From positions 1 through 44,859 of the forward strand of contig JADGAP010000007.1 in NCBI GenBank assembly GCA_015231965.1: DNA of 44,859 nt. The letters run 5' to 3'. A model generated the notes under the pieces. It was not told the origin of the DNA. It searched no databases and saw nothing but the letters and a program-made list of their open reading frames with translations. Each line of letters starts with the position of its first letter. Position 1 is the first letter of the stretch. This document shows, one piece after another, positions 9,322 to 21,021 of this stretch. The stretch is from Magnetococcales bacterium. GTDB taxonomy: Bacteria > Pseudomonadota > Magnetococcia > Magnetococcales > JADGAP01. Both the position numbers and the translations under genes were made by a program.

Positions 9322-10815
9322 TCAGTGCAAGGCCGCCGCCAGGGCACCGCCCTTGGTCACCGCCGCTTGCATCAGCAAATTTTCCACCGAGGCGTGAAAC
9401 ACCTGGAGGAAGGGATCGGGATAGAAACCGATCCAGAACACCAGGACCAACAGTGGGATGAAAATGGCAATCTCCCGCCCATTGACATCGGTGACATGAT
9501 GCTCGACGTCGGGGTTGCGAATCTCGCCAAAGACCACCTTCTTGAACATCCACAGCATGTAGGCGGCGCCCAGCACCACGCCGGTGGCGGCGATCAAGGC
9601 CACCAACTTGTTGGTGTGGAAGGCCCCCAGCAGGATGAGGAACTCCCCGATGAAGCCATTGGTGCCGGGCAATCCCACCGAAGCCATGGTGAAGACCATG
9701 AAGATCAGGGCGTAGATGGGCATTTTATGCACCAAGCCGCCAAACTTGGCGATCTCCCGGGTGTGCAGCCGGTCGTAGATCACCCCCACCAAGAGGAAGA
9801 GCGCCCCGGCGACGATGCCGTGGTTGATCATTTGCAGCAGACCGCCCTCCACCCCCTGCACATTGAAGGAGAAGAGACCGATGGTGACAAAGCCCATGTG
9901 CGACACCGACGAATAGGCGATGAGCTTTTTCAGGTCGGTCTGCATCAAAGCCACCAGGGCGGTATAGACCACCGCCACCAGCGACAGCCCGAAGATCAAG
10001 GGCAGGAAGTAGCGGGAGGCGTCGGGCAGCATGGGCAGGGAAAAGCGGATGAAACCATACGCGCCCATCTTCAACAGGATGCCGGCCAGGATCACCGAAC
10101 CGGCGGTGGGAGCCTCGACGTGGGCATCGGGCAACCAGGTGTGGACCGGCCACATGGGAACCTTCACCGCGAAGGAGGCCATGAAGGCCAGGAAGGCCCA
10201 CAATTGGAAGATCACCGGGAAGGGATAGTCCATCAACTCGGGAATGCTGAAGGTGCCCGCCTTGAAAAACATGGCCAGGATGGCGATGAGCATCAACACC
10301 GAGCCCGCCAGGGTGTAGAGGAAAAACTTGAAGGCGGCGTAAACCCGGCGCGGCCCGCCCCACACCCCGATGATCAGGAACATGGGGATGAGCATGGCCT
10401 CCCAGAAGATGTAGAAGAGCATGAAGTCGAGGGCGCAGAAGACCCCGACGACAAACGCCTCCAGGGCGAGGAAGGCCACCATGTACTCCTTCACCCGCTT
10501 TTGCACGCTCTCCCACGAGGAGAGGATGCACAACGGGGTGAGGAAGGTGGTGAGCAGCACGAAGGGCATGCTGATGCCATCCACCCCCATGCGATAGACG
10601 ATGCCGAAAGAGGGGAGCCAGGGCTTCTCCTCCAGGAACTGATAGCCCGCCGTGGTCAGGTCGAAGCCGGTGTAGAGGCGCAGACTGATGACGAAGGTCG
10701 CCAGCGAAACCCCCAGCGCCGCCCATCGGGCGATGGTGGGTCGGTCGGAGCCCACCAGCAGAATAATCGCCAGGGCACCCGCCAAAGGAAGAAATGTCAC
10801 CAGGCTCAGCAGCAT
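9322..10815 (-). CDS. nuoM: NADH-quinone oxidoreductase subunit M
   Basis: 497 aa; FYIFWEAMLIPMFLIIGVWGG, YSSVSHMGFVTIG. Confidence 0.95.
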   Translation of the reverse strand: MLLSLVTFLPLAGALAIILLVGSDRPTIARWAALGVSLATFVISLRLYTGFDLTTAGYQFLEEKPWLPSFGIVYRMGVDGISMPFVLLTTFLTPLCILSSWESVQKRVKEYMVAFLALEAFVVGVFCALDFMLFYIFWEAMLIPMFLIIGVWGGPRRVYAAFKFFLYTLAGSVLMLIAILAMFFKAGTFSIPELMDYPFPVIFQLWAFLAFMASFAVKVPMWPVHTWLPDAHVEAPTAGSVILAGILLKMGAYGFIRFSLPMLPDASRYFLPLIFGLSLVAVVYTALVALMQTDLKKLIAYSSVSHMGFVTIGLFSFNVQGVEGGLLQMINHGIVAGALFLLVGVIYDRLHTREIAKFGGLVHKMPIYALIFMVFTMASVGLPGTNGFIGEFLILLGAFHTNKLVALIAATGVVLGAAYMLWMFKKVVFGEIRNPDVEHHVTDVNGREIAIFIPLLVLVFWIGFYPDPFLQVFHASVENLLMQAAVTKGGALAAALH

Positions 10816-10876
10816 CGTCGTGGATTCCCGCGGTCGATGGTTGGTTCGGCCGTTGCGGCGGAAAAGCCGTCAGCGG

Positions 10877-12889
10877 TTAAACGTAGAAGGTCACCAACAC
10901 CATGACGCCGATCAACATGGCGAAGGCGTAGTGATAGATGTAGCCGGTCTGCATCCCCCGGAACCACTGGGCGATGCGCAACACCGCGGCACCCACCCCC
11001 TCCACCAGATACTTGTCGATGATGGTGGCGTCGCCGGTTTTCCACAGTCCGTCGCCGATGCACTTGGCGGGCTGGACGAAAATTTTGTCGTAGAGCTTGT
11101 CGAAATACCAGGCATTGAGCAGGAAGTTGTACAAGCTGCTCAACCGGGCGGCGATACGGGCCGGGGTGCCGGGATTTTTCACATAGAGCAGCCAGGCCAG
11201 GGTCAAACCGGCGAGAAACATGCCGAAGGGCAGCCACTTGACCACGAAGGGGACGTGGTGGGCGTTGGCCAGGGCGTCATGCCCCTCGGCCAGGGGCATG
11301 GCCGCGCCGAACCACCCCTCATGCACCAGGGGAGATCCGACCCAGCCCGCCAGCACCGCGCCGATGGCCAGCACCATGTTGGGGAAGCGGACGAACCAGC
11401 TGGGCTCGCGGACTTCGTGGGAACCATGACCGCCATGGCCGTGATCGTCATGGGCGGCGGCGGCGTGGGCGGCGGCGGCGTGGGCGTGGCCGTGATCTTC
11501 GCCGTGACCATGGTCGGCCCCCGCCTTTTGATCGTGGGGCGTGCCGTGGAAGGTCATGAAGACCAGGCGGAAGGAGTAGAAGGTGGTCATGAAGGCGGCC
11601 ATGATCCCCATGGTGAAGGCCAGCATCCCGGTGGGGGTGTGGGCGGCGTAGGCCGACTCCAGGATGGCGTCCTTGGAGAAGTAGCCAGCCAGACCGGGGA
11701 AGCCGGTGAGGGCCAGAGTGCCCACCATCATCAGGGTGTAGGTGATGGGGATCTTCTTCGCCAGACCGCCCATCTTGCGCATGTCCTGCTCATGGTGCAT
11801 GGCCATGATCACCGCCCCGGCCCCGAGGAAGAGCAGGGCCTTGAAGAAGGCGTGGGTCATCAGGTGGAACATGGAGGCGGCGTAGGCCGAAACCCCGGCG
11901 CCGAAGAACATGTAGCCCAACTGGGAGCAGGTGGAGTAGGCGATGACCTTCTTGATGTCGTTTTGCACCATGCCGATGGTAGCGGCCATGAAGGCCGTGC
12001 CCGCGCCCACCAGGGTGACCACGGCCAGGGCGGTGTCGGAAAGCTCGAACAGCGGCGAGGCGCGGCAGACCATGAAGACGCCCGCCGTCACCATGGTGGC
12101 GGCGTGGATCAGGGCGGAGACCGGGGTGGGGCCCTCCATGGCGTCGGGCAGCCAGGTGTGCAGACCCAACTGGGCCGACTTGCCCATCGCCCCGATAAAG
12201 AGCATCAGGCAGATGGCGGTGATGGTGGGAACCTGACCCCAGATGAAGTCGATGGTCTGGGGATATTGCCCGGCCTGGGCCATCTGGAACACCTCGGCGT
12301 AGTCCAGCGTGCCGAAGACCATGAAGATGGTGAAGATGCCCAGGGCGAAGCCGAAATCCCCCACCCGGTTGACCAGGAAGGCCTTGATGGCGGCGTTGCA
12401 GGCCGACTCCTTCTTGAACCAGAAGCCGATGAGCAGGTAGGAGGCCAGCCCCACCCCCTCCCAGCCGAAGAAGAGCTGGAGGAAGTTGTCGCCCAGCACC
12501 AGCATCAGCATGGCGAAGGTGAAGAGGGAGAGGTAGCTGAAGAATCGCGGATTGTGGGGATCTTCCTCCATGTAGCCGATGGAGTAGATGTGGATCAGGG
12601 TGGCGATGGGGGCGACCACGACGAGCATCACCGCCGTGATTTTATCGATGTAGATGGCGAAGTTGACGGCGAAATCACCGGAGATGATCCACTTGAACAG
12701 CACCTCGTGGATCACCGGTCCGCCCTGCACCGCCACCTGCCAGAAGGCCTGGATGGCCAGCAGCGAGGCCCCGATCATGCAGAGGATGGTCGCCAGTTGG
12801 CTCAACCGGACGCCGATCAGGCGGCCCAGCAGTCCGGCGGTCAACGACCCCAGCAGAGGGAGCAGGGGGATGTAGGCGTATTGGCTCAT
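10877..12889 (-). CDS. nuoL: NADH-quinone oxidoreductase subunit L
   Basis: 670 aa; LQLFFGWEGVGLASYLLIGFW, MEGPTPVSALIHAATMVTAGVF; His-rich loop. Confidence 0.96.
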   Translation of the reverse strand: MSQYAYIPLLPLLGSLTAGLLGRLIGVRLSQLATILCMIGASLLAIQAFWQVAVQGGPVIHEVLFKWIISGDFAVNFAIYIDKITAVMLVVVAPIATLIHIYSIGYMEEDPHNPRFFSYLSLFTFAMLMLVLGDNFLQLFFGWEGVGLASYLLIGFWFKKESACNAAIKAFLVNRVGDFGFALGIFTIFMVFGTLDYAEVFQMAQAGQYPQTIDFIWGQVPTITAICLMLFIGAMGKSAQLGLHTWLPDAMEGPTPVSALIHAATMVTAGVFMVCRASPLFELSDTALAVVTLVGAGTAFMAATIGMVQNDIKKVIAYSTCSQLGYMFFGAGVSAYAASMFHLMTHAFFKALLFLGAGAVIMAMHHEQDMRKMGGLAKKIPITYTLMMVGTLALTGFPGLAGYFSKDAILESAYAAHTPTGMLAFTMGIMAAFMTTFYSFRLVFMTFHGTPHDQKAGADHGHGEDHGHAHAAAAHAAAAHDDHGHGGHGSHEVREPSWFVRFPNMVLAIGAVLAGWVGSPLVHEGWFGAAMPLAEGHDALANAHHVPFVVKWLPFGMFLAGLTLAWLLYVKNPGTPARIAARLSSLYNFLLNAWYFDKLYDKIFVQPAKCIGDGLWKTGDATIIDKYLVEGVGAAVLRIAQWFRGMQTGYIYHYAFAMLIGVMVLVTFYV

Positions 12890-12968
12890 GGCGGCTTCCG
12901 TGATGCGTCCGTTTTTAGCTTTCGTCAGGCGTCGAATGCGCTGGGCCGTGGTGCGGCGACCAGGGCCG

Positions 12969-13277
12969 TCATCCCTTCAATTGATCGATCTCTTCCACGT
13001 TGATGGTGGCCCGGTTGCGGAAGAAGGTGACGACGATGGCCAGCCCGATGGCCGCCTCCGCCGCTGCCACGGTCAGCACGAAAAAGGTGAAAATCTGCCC
13101 CAGCACGTCCCCATGATGGGCGGAGAAGGCCACCAGGTTGACGTTCACCGCCAGGAGCATCAACTCGATGCTCATCAGGATGGTGATGACGTTCTTGCGG
13201 TTGAGAAAGATGCCGAAGACGCCGATGGTGAACAAAATGGCGCTGACGGTCAGGTAGTGATGCAGGGTCGGGGTCAT
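12969..13277 (-). CDS. nuoK: NADH-quinone oxidoreductase subunit K
   Basis: 102 aa; [24 protein letters not shown]. Confidence 0.95.
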   Translation of the reverse strand: MTPTLHHYLTVSAILFTIGVFGIFLNRKNVITILMSIELMLLAVNVNLVAFSAHHGDVLGQIFTFFVLTVAAAEAAIGLAIVVTFFRNRATINVEEIDQLKG

Positions 13278-13313
13278 GGCGTCTTCTCGTTCGTCCGTTG
13301 GGCTGTCGCCGGA

Positions 13314-13928
13314 TCAAGCCCCTTGACCGGGGGCGACCTCTTTCAATTCCACCGCCTCGTCGCGGCGACGGGCAATCTGCTCGCACACCTTTTGCCGCCG
13401 GATATCCCGGCGCACCCGCTGGGTCAGACCGATGGCCCCGATCATGGCCACCAACAGGATCAGCGAGGCGGCCTCGAAGGGGTAGAGATACTGGGTGTAG
13501 AGAACCTTGCCGATGGCCATGGTGTTGCTCACCGGAACCGCCGCCGCATGGGCCGCCCCCTCGCCGGGATGGATGCCGGCCATGATCACCACCAACTCCA
13601 CCAGGATGGCGAAACCCACCGCCAACCCCATGGGCAGGTGATCGGCCGCGCCCTGTCGCAAGGTGTCGAAGTCCACATCGAGGAGCATGACCACGAAGAG
13701 GAAGAGCATGGCCACGGCACCCATGTAGACCATCACCAGCACGGCGGCCATGAACTCTGCCCCCAGCAGCACGAAGAGCCCCGCCGTGGAGAAGAAGGTC
13801 AGCACCAGGCTCAGCACCGAATGGACCGGATTGCGCGCCGCCACCACCAGCACCGCCCCCAGCACCGCCATTCCGGCGAAGAGGTAGAAGGCGAAGGACT
13901 GCACCAGAGATGCCACAGATGCCATCAT
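13314..13928 (-). CDS. nuoJ: NADH-quinone oxidoreductase subunit J
   Basis: Start MMASVASLVQSF; VLSLVLTFFSTAGLFVLLGAEFMAAVLVMVYMGAVAMLFLFVVMLLDVD. The track ORF extends too far upstream. Confidence 0.93.
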   Translation of the reverse strand: MMASVASLVQSFAFYLFAGMAVLGAVLVVAARNPVHSVLSLVLTFFSTAGLFVLLGAEFMAAVLVMVYMGAVAMLFLFVVMLLDVDFDTLRQGAADHLPMGLAVGFAILVELVVIMAGIHPGEGAAHAAAVPVSNTMAIGKVLYTQYLYPFEAASLILLVAMIGAIGLTQRVRRDIRRQKVCEQIARRRDEAVELKEVAPGQGA

Positions 13929-13950
13929 CGATTGATTCTCCCCCGTCCGG

Positions 13951-14448
13951 TCAGCGGTATTTGGCGTCCGCCGCCAGATTGGCGTCCAGTTGGCTCTTCC
14001 ACTTGTCACCGTTGCCCAGCAGCCGGGCCTTGTCCGAGAGCAGCCCTTCCCGGGTTTCGGCGTAGAACTCAAAATTTTGCGACATGACGATGGCATCCAC
14101 CGGACAGGCCTCCTGGCAGAAGCCGCAGAAGATGCACTTGCTGTTGTCGATGTCGTAGACCTTGGTCTTGCGCTGCTGGCCTTGGCTCTTGGGGTCGATC
14201 TCGATAAAGATCGCCTGGGCCGGGCAGACCGCCTCGCACAATTTGCAGGCGATGCACCGCTCCTGGCCGTTGTCATAGCGGCGCAGGGCGTGCTCCCCCC
14301 GAAAGCGCGGCGACAGCGGGGTCCGCTCCTCGGGATAGCGGATGGTGATCTTGGGCTTGAACAGGTACTTCAGCGTCACCCCCAACCCCGCGAAGAGTTC
14401 CTTCAGGGTGAAGCTGGCGATCAAGTCCTTGACGGTCGATTGGCTCAT
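13951..14448 (-). CDS. nuoI: NADH-quinone oxidoreductase subunit I
   Basis: Start MSQSTVKDL; two 4Fe-4S motifs [12 protein letters not shown] and [12 protein letters not shown]. Confidence 0.95.
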   Translation of the reverse strand: MSQSTVKDLIASFTLKELFAGLGVTLKYLFKPKITIRYPEERTPLSPRFRGEHALRRYDNGQERCIACKLCEAVCPAQAIFIEIDPKSQGQQRKTKVYDIDNSKCIFCGFCQEACPVDAIVMSQNFEFYAETREGLLSDKARLLGNGDKWKSQLDANLAADAKYR

Positions 14449-14462
14449 GGTCGTCTTATCCC

Positions 14463-15491
14463 TTACGCCTTGCCCAGCAGGTGCAGGGCCGCCCCGGTCA
14501 AAAAGATCCACAACAGCGAGAAGGGCAGAAAAACCTTCCAACCCAGACGCATCAACTGGTCATAGCGATAGCGGGGGAAGGTGGCCCGAATCCAGAGGAA
14601 GACGAAGAGCAGGAACCCGGTCTTGAGGGCCAGCCAGAAGATCCCCGGGATGAACGACAGGAAGGGCAGCGGCGGCAGCCATCCCCCGAGGAAGAGGATG
14701 CTCCCCATGGTGGAGACCAGGATCATGTTGGCGTACTCGCCCATGAAGAACATCCCGAAGGTCATGGCCGAGTATTCCGTGTTGAACCCGGAAACCAGTT
14801 CGGATTCCGCTTCCGGCAGATCGAAGGGGGCGCGATTGGTCTCCGCCACCACCGAAATGAAATAGATGAAGAACATGGGGAAGAGGGGCACCACGTTCCA
14901 CAGGTCGGTCTGGGAAAGCACGATCTCCTTGAGATTGAGGCTGCCCGCCAGCATCACCACCGGGATGATGGTGAAGCCCATGGAGACCTCGTAGGAGATC
15001 ATCTGGGAGGCGGAGCGCACCGAGCCCAGGAAGGAGTAGCGGGCGTTGGAGGCCCACCCCGACATCAGGATGCCGTAGGCCCCCATGGAAGAGATGGCCA
15101 GGACGTACAGCACGCCGACGTTGATATCCGCCAGCACCAGCTCCGGTGAGAAGGGGATCACCGCCCAGCCCAACAGCGCCGGGATGAAGGTCAGCGCCGG
15201 GGCGAGGATGAAGACCAGCTTTTCCGACTTGCTGGGGATCAAGGTCTCCTTGAAGAAGAGCTTGACGGCGTCGGCCAGGGGTTGCAGCAGCCCCAGGGGG
15301 CCGACCCGGTTGGGCCCCATGCGGATCTGCATCCAGCCGATGATTTTGCGCTCGGCCAGGGTGAGGTAGGTGACGCAGAACATCACGATGCCCAGGAGGA
15401 TGGCGATCTTGACCACCGTCCAGACCCCGGGCCAGACGAATCCGAAGAGTCCGCCGCCCAATTCGTGGACCACGCGCAGGATGTCGTTCAT
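14463..15491 (-). CDS. nuoH: NADH-quinone oxidoreductase subunit H
   Basis: 342 aa; [58 protein letters not shown]. Confidence 0.96.
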   Translation of the reverse strand: MNDILRVVHELGGGLFGFVWPGVWTVVKIAILLGIVMFCVTYLTLAERKIIGWMQIRMGPNRVGPLGLLQPLADAVKLFFKETLIPSKSEKLVFILAPALTFIPALLGWAVIPFSPELVLADINVGVLYVLAISSMGAYGILMSGWASNARYSFLGSVRSASQMISYEVSMGFTIIPVVMLAGSLNLKEIVLSQTDLWNVVPLFPMFFIYFISVVAETNRAPFDLPEAESELVSGFNTEYSAMTFGMFFMGEYANMILVSTMGSILFLGGWLPPLPFLSFIPGIFWLALKTGFLLFVFLWIRATFPRYRYDQLMRLGWKVFLPFSLLWIFLTGAALHLLGKA

Positions 15492-15495
15492 TGGC

Positions 15496-17892
15496 TCACA
15501 ATCCCACCAGGCTCACGGCCGGAAAGCCGCCATTGAGTTCGATCAACTCCTGCGCCAGGGCCTTTTCGTAGCCGCAACCGGCGAAGAGCGTCCCTTCCGG
15601 AATCAGCGGATCCAGGGCCGCCACCCCTTCCAGGGTGCGGTCGCCCTGCACCACCCGCACCCGTTGACCGTGGGCCACCCCCATTTTGGTCGCCTCGGCG
15701 GGGTTGAGCCGCAGATGGGGGCCGGGGTCCAGTCGATTCAAGGTGGCGGAACGGCGCGCCACTCCATCCCCCTGATAGAAGGGATGCTCCCCCACCAGGG
15801 TCAAGCCGACGTGGGGTTTTTCCGCCGGTCCGCCCAGGGGCAGGCCGATGGTCACCGGGCTGTGGTCGCAGGGGTCGGCCATCTCGCCACCGTCGAGGGC
15901 GGAGAGCTGGTAGCGATGGTCGGCGGCGGCCATGGCTTGACGCAACGCCTCCACGGTGTTGTAGGGCAGGGGCTGGGCGAATCGGTCGGAGAGGGCGCGC
16001 AGAATGCGCCAATCCTCCTTGGCCTCGACGGGTCCATCCACCGCCTTGCGGCTCACCTGCACTCGCCCCTCGGCGTTGGTCAGGCAGACCTCTTTTTCGC
16101 TGATCGCCAGACCGGGGAGAACCACTGTCGCCAAGTCGGCGGCGGGGGTGCGATGGCTGCCCAGGTAGATCACCTTGGCTTTTTTCATCGCCTCCCGGGC
16201 CAGATTGGCATCCACCCCGTCCAGCAGTGGATCGCACCCCAGGAGGAACAGCACCTTGATCTCGCCGGAGGCAGCCGCCTTGAGTATTTTCCCGGCGTCA
16301 TGGCCGCTCTTCTCCAGCTTGGCGTAGCCCGGTCCGCGGTGGGGAACCACCCCCAGGTCTTGCGCCGCCGCCGCGTTGGCCCGGCTGCTCACCCGGTTGA
16401 AGCCGTTCCACTGCCCCCCCAGGGCGTTGCATTCGTCCAGCAGGGCCGCCGCCAAACGGCGCAGCCGTTCCGCCGAGGGGTGCTGAATGGCGTAATCCCC
16501 GAGGATCACCGCCGGACGCTTGGCCTTGTGCAGCGCCGCCGCCAACCGCCCCGCGTCGCCGGTTCCGCCGCCGCCGTGCTTGAGAAACTCCAGGGTAAGA
16601 TCGAGAAAATCGATCTCGGCACCGGGGCGAAGGACCATCTCCCGCAGTCCGGGGAGGTTGTGCTTGAGCTTGCGGGGGTTGACCGAGATCACCGTCGCCC
16701 CGTTGAGCGCCGCCTTGCGCACCCGCAGGTTGAGCAGCGGGGTTTCGTGGCGGGGGTCGCAGCCCACCAGCACGATGAGATCCGCCGTCGGCAGCTTGAC
16801 CAGGGGGGTGTTCATCAGCAGATCGGCCCGGGTCAGGGGGATCGCGTCGCCGCTGAAATCCCGTTGCCGGAGGCGATGATCGACGTGGGGCGTCCCCACC
16901 CCGCGACGCAGCAGATCCTGGAAGGCGAACAACTCTTCCGCCCCTTGATCATCCCCCGCCAGCCCCGCCGTCTCTTCCGGCTTGACCCCCTTGAGCAGTT
17001 CGGCGGCGCGGTCCAGCGCCTCCTGCCAGTTCACCGGGGTGGGGTTGAGTTGGTTCCGCCGCACCGTGGGATCCCGCAGCCGCTCCACCGCCAGGCCGTC
17101 GTAGGAGAAACGTCCCTTGTCGCAGAGCCACACCTCGTTGATGGCGTCGCAGGAGCTGGCCATCACCCGCTTGACCTGCCCGCCCAAGTGATCCCGCCGC
17201 AGATGGCAACCCACCGCGCAGTGACCGCAGATTCCCTCCGTCCGCTTCAGTTCCCAGCCTCGGGCCTGATAGTGGAACGGCTTGAGATTCAACGCCCCCA
17301 CCGGGCACAACTCGGCCATGTTGCCGGCCATCTCGGAGGAGAGGGTTTTTTCGACGAAGGGGCCCACCGCCATGTGGTCGCCGCGATAGACCGCCCCCAT
17401 CTCCTCCACCCCGGCAATTTCCGTCGAATAACGGATGCAGCGGGTGCAGTGGATGCAGCGGTTCATCACCGTTTCGATCAGCGGCCCCAGATCCTTGTCC
17501 GGAACCTGCCGCTTGGTTTCGCAGAAGCGGGAGCGGTCCGGGCCATATTTCATGGCCAGATCCTGCAGGTCGCACTCGCCGCCCTGGTCGCAGACCGGGC
17601 AGTCCAGGGGGTGGTTGATGAGGAGAAACTCCATCACCCCCTTGCGGGCGTCCAGGGCCATGGGGCTTTGGGTTTTCACCACCATCCCATCGCCCACCGG
17701 CATGGCGCAGGCCACCACCGGCTTGGGCATTTTTTCCACCTCCACCATGCACATGCGGCAGTTGCCCGCCACCGGCAGTTTGGGGTGCCAACAAAAGTGG
17801 GGAATGGAGATCCCGAGCTTGCGGGCGGCTTCCATGATGGAAGTACCCGGTTTGACGTCGATCTCCTTGCCATCGATGATCAGCGTGGGCAT
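15496..17892 (-). CDS. nuoG: NADH-quinone oxidoreductase subunit G
   Basis: 798 aa; 2Fe-2S region [50 protein letters not shown]. Confidence 0.95.
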   Translation of the reverse strand: MPTLIIDGKEIDVKPGTSIMEAARKLGISIPHFCWHPKLPVAGNCRMCMVEVEKMPKPVVACAMPVGDGMVVKTQSPMALDARKGVMEFLLINHPLDCPVCDQGGECDLQDLAMKYGPDRSRFCETKRQVPDKDLGPLIETVMNRCIHCTRCIRYSTEIAGVEEMGAVYRGDHMAVGPFVEKTLSSEMAGNMAELCPVGALNLKPFHYQARGWELKRTEGICGHCAVGCHLRRDHLGGQVKRVMASSCDAINEVWLCDKGRFSYDGLAVERLRDPTVRRNQLNPTPVNWQEALDRAAELLKGVKPEETAGLAGDDQGAEELFAFQDLLRRGVGTPHVDHRLRQRDFSGDAIPLTRADLLMNTPLVKLPTADLIVLVGCDPRHETPLLNLRVRKAALNGATVISVNPRKLKHNLPGLREMVLRPGAEIDFLDLTLEFLKHGGGGTGDAGRLAAALHKAKRPAVILGDYAIQHPSAERLRRLAAALLDECNALGGQWNGFNRVSSRANAAAAQDLGVVPHRGPGYAKLEKSGHDAGKILKAAASGEIKVLFLLGCDPLLDGVDANLAREAMKKAKVIYLGSHRTPAADLATVVLPGLAISEKEVCLTNAEGRVQVSRKAVDGPVEAKEDWRILRALSDRFAQPLPYNTVEALRQAMAAADHRYQLSALDGGEMADPCDHSPVTIGLPLGGPAEKPHVGLTLVGEHPFYQGDGVARRSATLNRLDPGPHLRLNPAEATKMGVAHGQRVRVVQGDRTLEGVAALDPLIPEGTLFAGCGYEKALAQELIELNGGFPAVSLVGL

Positions 17893-17908
17893 GGGTCGAT
17901 CTCGCTCC

Positions 17909-19183
17909 TCATCCGACCATGCAGCGGCCGTTTTTGATGTGATATTCGACTTCGTCGCGGAAGTGGCGCAAAACGCCTTGCACCGGTCCGGCGGCGGCGT
18001 CCCCCAGGGCGCAGATGGTCTTGCCCGAGATGTTCTTGCAAATATCGGTCAGCAGGTCCAGGTCTTCCATGCGTCCCTTGCCCGCCTCGATGCGGGAGAC
18101 GATCTGGGAGAGCCAGCCCGTGCCCTCGCGGCAGGGGGTGCATTGGCCGCAGGATTCGTGGCGGTAGAACCTTTCCAGCCGCGCCAAGGCCCGCACGATG
18201 CACACCGACTTGTTGACCACGATCACCGCCCCGGAACCCAGCATGCTCCCCGCCTTGCCGATGGCGTCGTAGTCCATGGTGATGGTTTCGCACACTGCGG
18301 GGGGCAGGATGGGGGCCGACGAGCCGCCGGGAATCACCCCCTTGAGGTTGGCCCATCCCCCCTTGACCCCGCCGGCGTACTCCTCCAACAGCGTCTTCAA
18401 GGGAATGCCCAACTCCACCTCATAATTGCCCGGTTTGTTGACGTGGCCCGAGACGGCGAAAATTTTGGTTCCGGTGGAGTTGGTCACCCCCAGCTTGGAG
18501 TACCATTCGCCCCCCTGGGCGATGATCTCCGGCACCGAACTCAGGGTCTCCACGTTGTTGATCACGGTGGGGCAGTCGTAGAGACCGACATTGGCAGGAA
18601 AGGGCGGTTTGACCCGAGGCTGGCCCTTCTTGCCCTCGATGGACTCCAGGAGCGCCGTCTCTTCGCCGCAGACGTAGGCCCCGGCCCCGCGATGCACCGC
18701 CAGATGGAAGGTCGCCCCCTTGCCGTGGAGGTTCGCCCCCAGATGTCCGGCGGCGTAGGCCTCGGCGATGGCCGACTCCAGCCGCTCGGCCTCGTGGACG
18801 AACTCGCCGCGAATGTAGATGTAGCCCTGCTGGGCCCCCACGGCGTATCCGGCGATGGCCATCCCCTCGATGAGCAGATGGGGATCGTAGCGCATGATGT
18901 CCCGGTCCTTGCAGGTGCCGGGCTCGCCCTCGTCGGCGTTGCACACCAGATAGCGGGGGCGGGGATCGTTCTTGGGGATGAAGGACCACTTCAGCCCGGC
19001 GGGAAAGCCCGCGCCGCCGCGCCCCCGGATGCCCGCCTTCTTGACCTGGGCGATGATCTCCTCGCCGCTCATGCCCAGGGCCTTCTCCAGGGATTGATAG
19101 GCCCCCAGGGCCGTCACCGCCGCCAGGGTGTGGCTGTTGGCGACGTGGATGCGCTTGAAGAGTATTTGGGTTCCTGTGCTCAT
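17909..19183 (-). CDS. nuoF: NADH-quinone oxidoreductase subunit F
   Basis: Start MSTGTQILF; GRGGAGFPAGLKWSFIPK, CNADEGEPGTCKDRDI, ESCGQCTPCREGTGW. Confidence 0.95.
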   Translation of the reverse strand: MSTGTQILFKRIHVANSHTLAAVTALGAYQSLEKALGMSGEEIIAQVKKAGIRGRGGAGFPAGLKWSFIPKNDPRPRYLVCNADEGEPGTCKDRDIMRYDPHLLIEGMAIAGYAVGAQQGYIYIRGEFVHEAERLESAIAEAYAAGHLGANLHGKGATFHLAVHRGAGAYVCGEETALLESIEGKKGQPRVKPPFPANVGLYDCPTVINNVETLSSVPEIIAQGGEWYSKLGVTNSTGTKIFAVSGHVNKPGNYEVELGIPLKTLLEEYAGGVKGGWANLKGVIPGGSSAPILPPAVCETITMDYDAIGKAGSMLGSGAVIVVNKSVCIVRALARLERFYRHESCGQCTPCREGTGWLSQIVSRIEAGKGRMEDLDLLTDICKNISGKTICALGDAAAGPVQGVLRHFRDEVEYHIKNGRCMVG

Positions 19184-19250
19184 CACGGCTCCCCGTGCTG
19201 GTGAATCCAACCGATCATTCGTCCATCCCCCGATCCCAAAGCGCGGACGG

Positions 19251-19778
19251 TCAGGTCAATCCGTCGAGGATGCCGCTGATTTTGTCCGGGGTGAGGTCTT
19301 CGTAATAGTCGTCGTTGATCTGCATCATGGGGGCGTTGACGCAGGCCCCCAGACACTCCACCTCGGTGAGGGTGAAGCGTTTGTCCTTGTCGGTCTGCCC
19401 GAAGCCGACCCCCAGCTTTTGCTGCACCGCCTTGACGATGGCGTCGGAGCCGCAGAGCCAGCACGAAATGTTGGTGCAGATCTGGACGTGATGCTTGCCC
19501 ACCGGCTTGAGGTTGAACATGGTGTAGAAGGTGGCCACCTCATAGACCCGGATGGGCGGAATGCCCAGGTGGTCCGCCACCAGGTCCATGGCCTGCCGCG
19601 ACAGCCAGCCGCCGAACTCCTTCTGCGCCAGATGCAGCACCGGAATCAGCGCCGAGCGGCGACGATGGGCCTCGGGGTAACGGGTCAGGATCTCCTCGAT
19701 GCGTTGCAACGCCTCGGGGGAGAACCGGGGAGGGGGACCGTCCACCTCCATGGGGATAGTCTGCTGATCGCTGCTCAT
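19251..19778 (-). CDS. nuoE: NADH-quinone oxidoreductase subunit E
   Basis: Start [65 protein letters not shown]. Confidence 0.94.
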   Translation of the reverse strand: MSSDQQTIPMEVDGPPPRFSPEALQRIEEILTRYPEAHRRRSALIPVLHLAQKEFGGWLSRQAMDLVADHLGIPPIRVYEVATFYTMFNLKPVGKHHVQICTNISCWLCGSDAIVKAVQQKLGVGFGQTDKDKRFTLTEVECLGACVNAPMMQINDDYYEDLTPDKISGILDGLT

Positions 19779-19839
19779 GCTTGCCTGCTTCCCTGTCGAA
19801 GGGCCGTTTCCGGCGGCGCCGAGGGCGGGATGGGGGTCG

Positions 19840-21021
19840 TCAACGGTCGATTTCGCCAAAGACGATATCGACGGTGCCCACGATGGTGGTGACGTCGGCC
19901 ACCATGTGCCCCTTGGCCATGTACTTCATCGCCTGAAGGTGATTGAACCCGGCGGCGCGAATTTTCACCCGATAGGGTTTGGTGGTCCCGTCGGAGACGA
20001 TGTAGACGCCCAACTCCCCCTTGGGGGTTTCGGTGGCGGCGTAGATCTCTCCCGGCGGGGTGCGGAACCCTTCGGTGAAAAGTTTGAAATGGTGGATCAG
20101 GGACTCCATGTCCTGCTGCATCGCGCCCCGGTAGGGGGGGGATTGCTTGAAATTTTCATGGCGCACCGGACCCGCCTTCATCTGCTTCAAACACTGGCGG
20201 ATGATCTTGTTGCTCTCCCGCAGCTCTTCCACCCGGATCAGGTAGCGGTCGTAGGAGTCGCCGTTCTTGCCGATGGGGATTTTGAACTCCACCTTGTCGT
20301 AGGCGTCGTAGGGTTCGGCCTTGCGCAGATCCCAAGCGAAGCCGGAGCCGCGAATCATGGGGCCGACGAATCCCCAGTCCAGGGCCTGTTGCGGCGTCAC
20401 GATGCCGATGCCCACCAGCCGCTGTTTCCAGATGCGGTTTTCGGTGAGCAGGGTTTCGTATTCGTCGATCTTGCCGGGGAAGGTTTCGGTGAACTCCCAG
20501 ATTTTGTCCGCCAACCCGTCGGGCATGTCCTTGGCGACGCCGCCGGGGCGGAAGTAGGCGGCGTGAATTCGCGCCCCCGACACCGCCTCGTAAAAGTCGA
20601 TGAGCTGTTCCCGCTCGCGGAAGGTGTAGAGGAACATGGTCATGGCCCCGACGTCCAGGCCATGGGCTCCCAGAAAGAGCAGGTGGTTCAGCATGCGGGT
20701 GATTTCGGCAAAGATGACCCGGATGTACTGGGCCCGCTCCGGGGCCTCGATGCCCAACAGCCGCTCCACCCCCAGGACGTAGGGATGCTCCTGGGCCATC
20801 ATGGACATGTAGTCCAGACGGTCGAAGTAGGGCACCCCCTGGAGATAGGTCTTGTGTTCCAGCAGCTTTTCGGTGCCGCGGTGGAGGAAGCCGATGTGGG
20901 GGTCGGCCCGTTCCACCACTTCGCCGTCCAGTTCCAGCAGCAGGCGCAGCACCCCGTGGGCCGCCGGATGCTGGGGACCGAAGTTGACGGTGAAGTTTTG
21001 AAACTCCCTGTCCTCGGCCAT
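19840..21021 (-). CDS. nuoD: NADH-quinone oxidoreductase subunit D
   Basis: 393 aa; [43 protein letters not shown]. Confidence 0.96.
   Translation of the reverse strand: MAEDREFQNFTVNFGPQHPAAHGVLRLLLELDGEVVERADPHIGFLHRGTEKLLEHKTYLQGVPYFDRLDYMSMMAQEHPYVLGVERLLGIEAPERAQYIRVIFAEITRMLNHLLFLGAHGLDVGAMTMFLYTFREREQLIDFYEAVSGARIHAAYFRPGGVAKDMPDGLADKIWEFTETFPGKIDEYETLLTENRIWKQRLVGIGIVTPQQALDWGFVGPMIRGSGFAWDLRKAEPYDAYDKVEFKIPIGKNGDSYDRYLIRVEELRESNKIIRQCLKQMKAGPVRHENFKQSPPYRGAMQQDMESLIHHFKLFTEGFRTPPGEIYAATETPKGELGVYIVSDGTTKPYRVKIRAAGFNHLQAMKYMAKGHMVADVTTIVGTVDIVFGEIDR

Noticed and set aside
7654-17937. Very long plus-strand ORFs opposite nuo genes (e.g. 7654-9261, 9325-10905, 10688-13003, 15370-17937)
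   Set aside because: They are shadow frames of conserved nuo genes in GC-rich DNA. Their translations are H/Q/G/D-rich with no family motifs.
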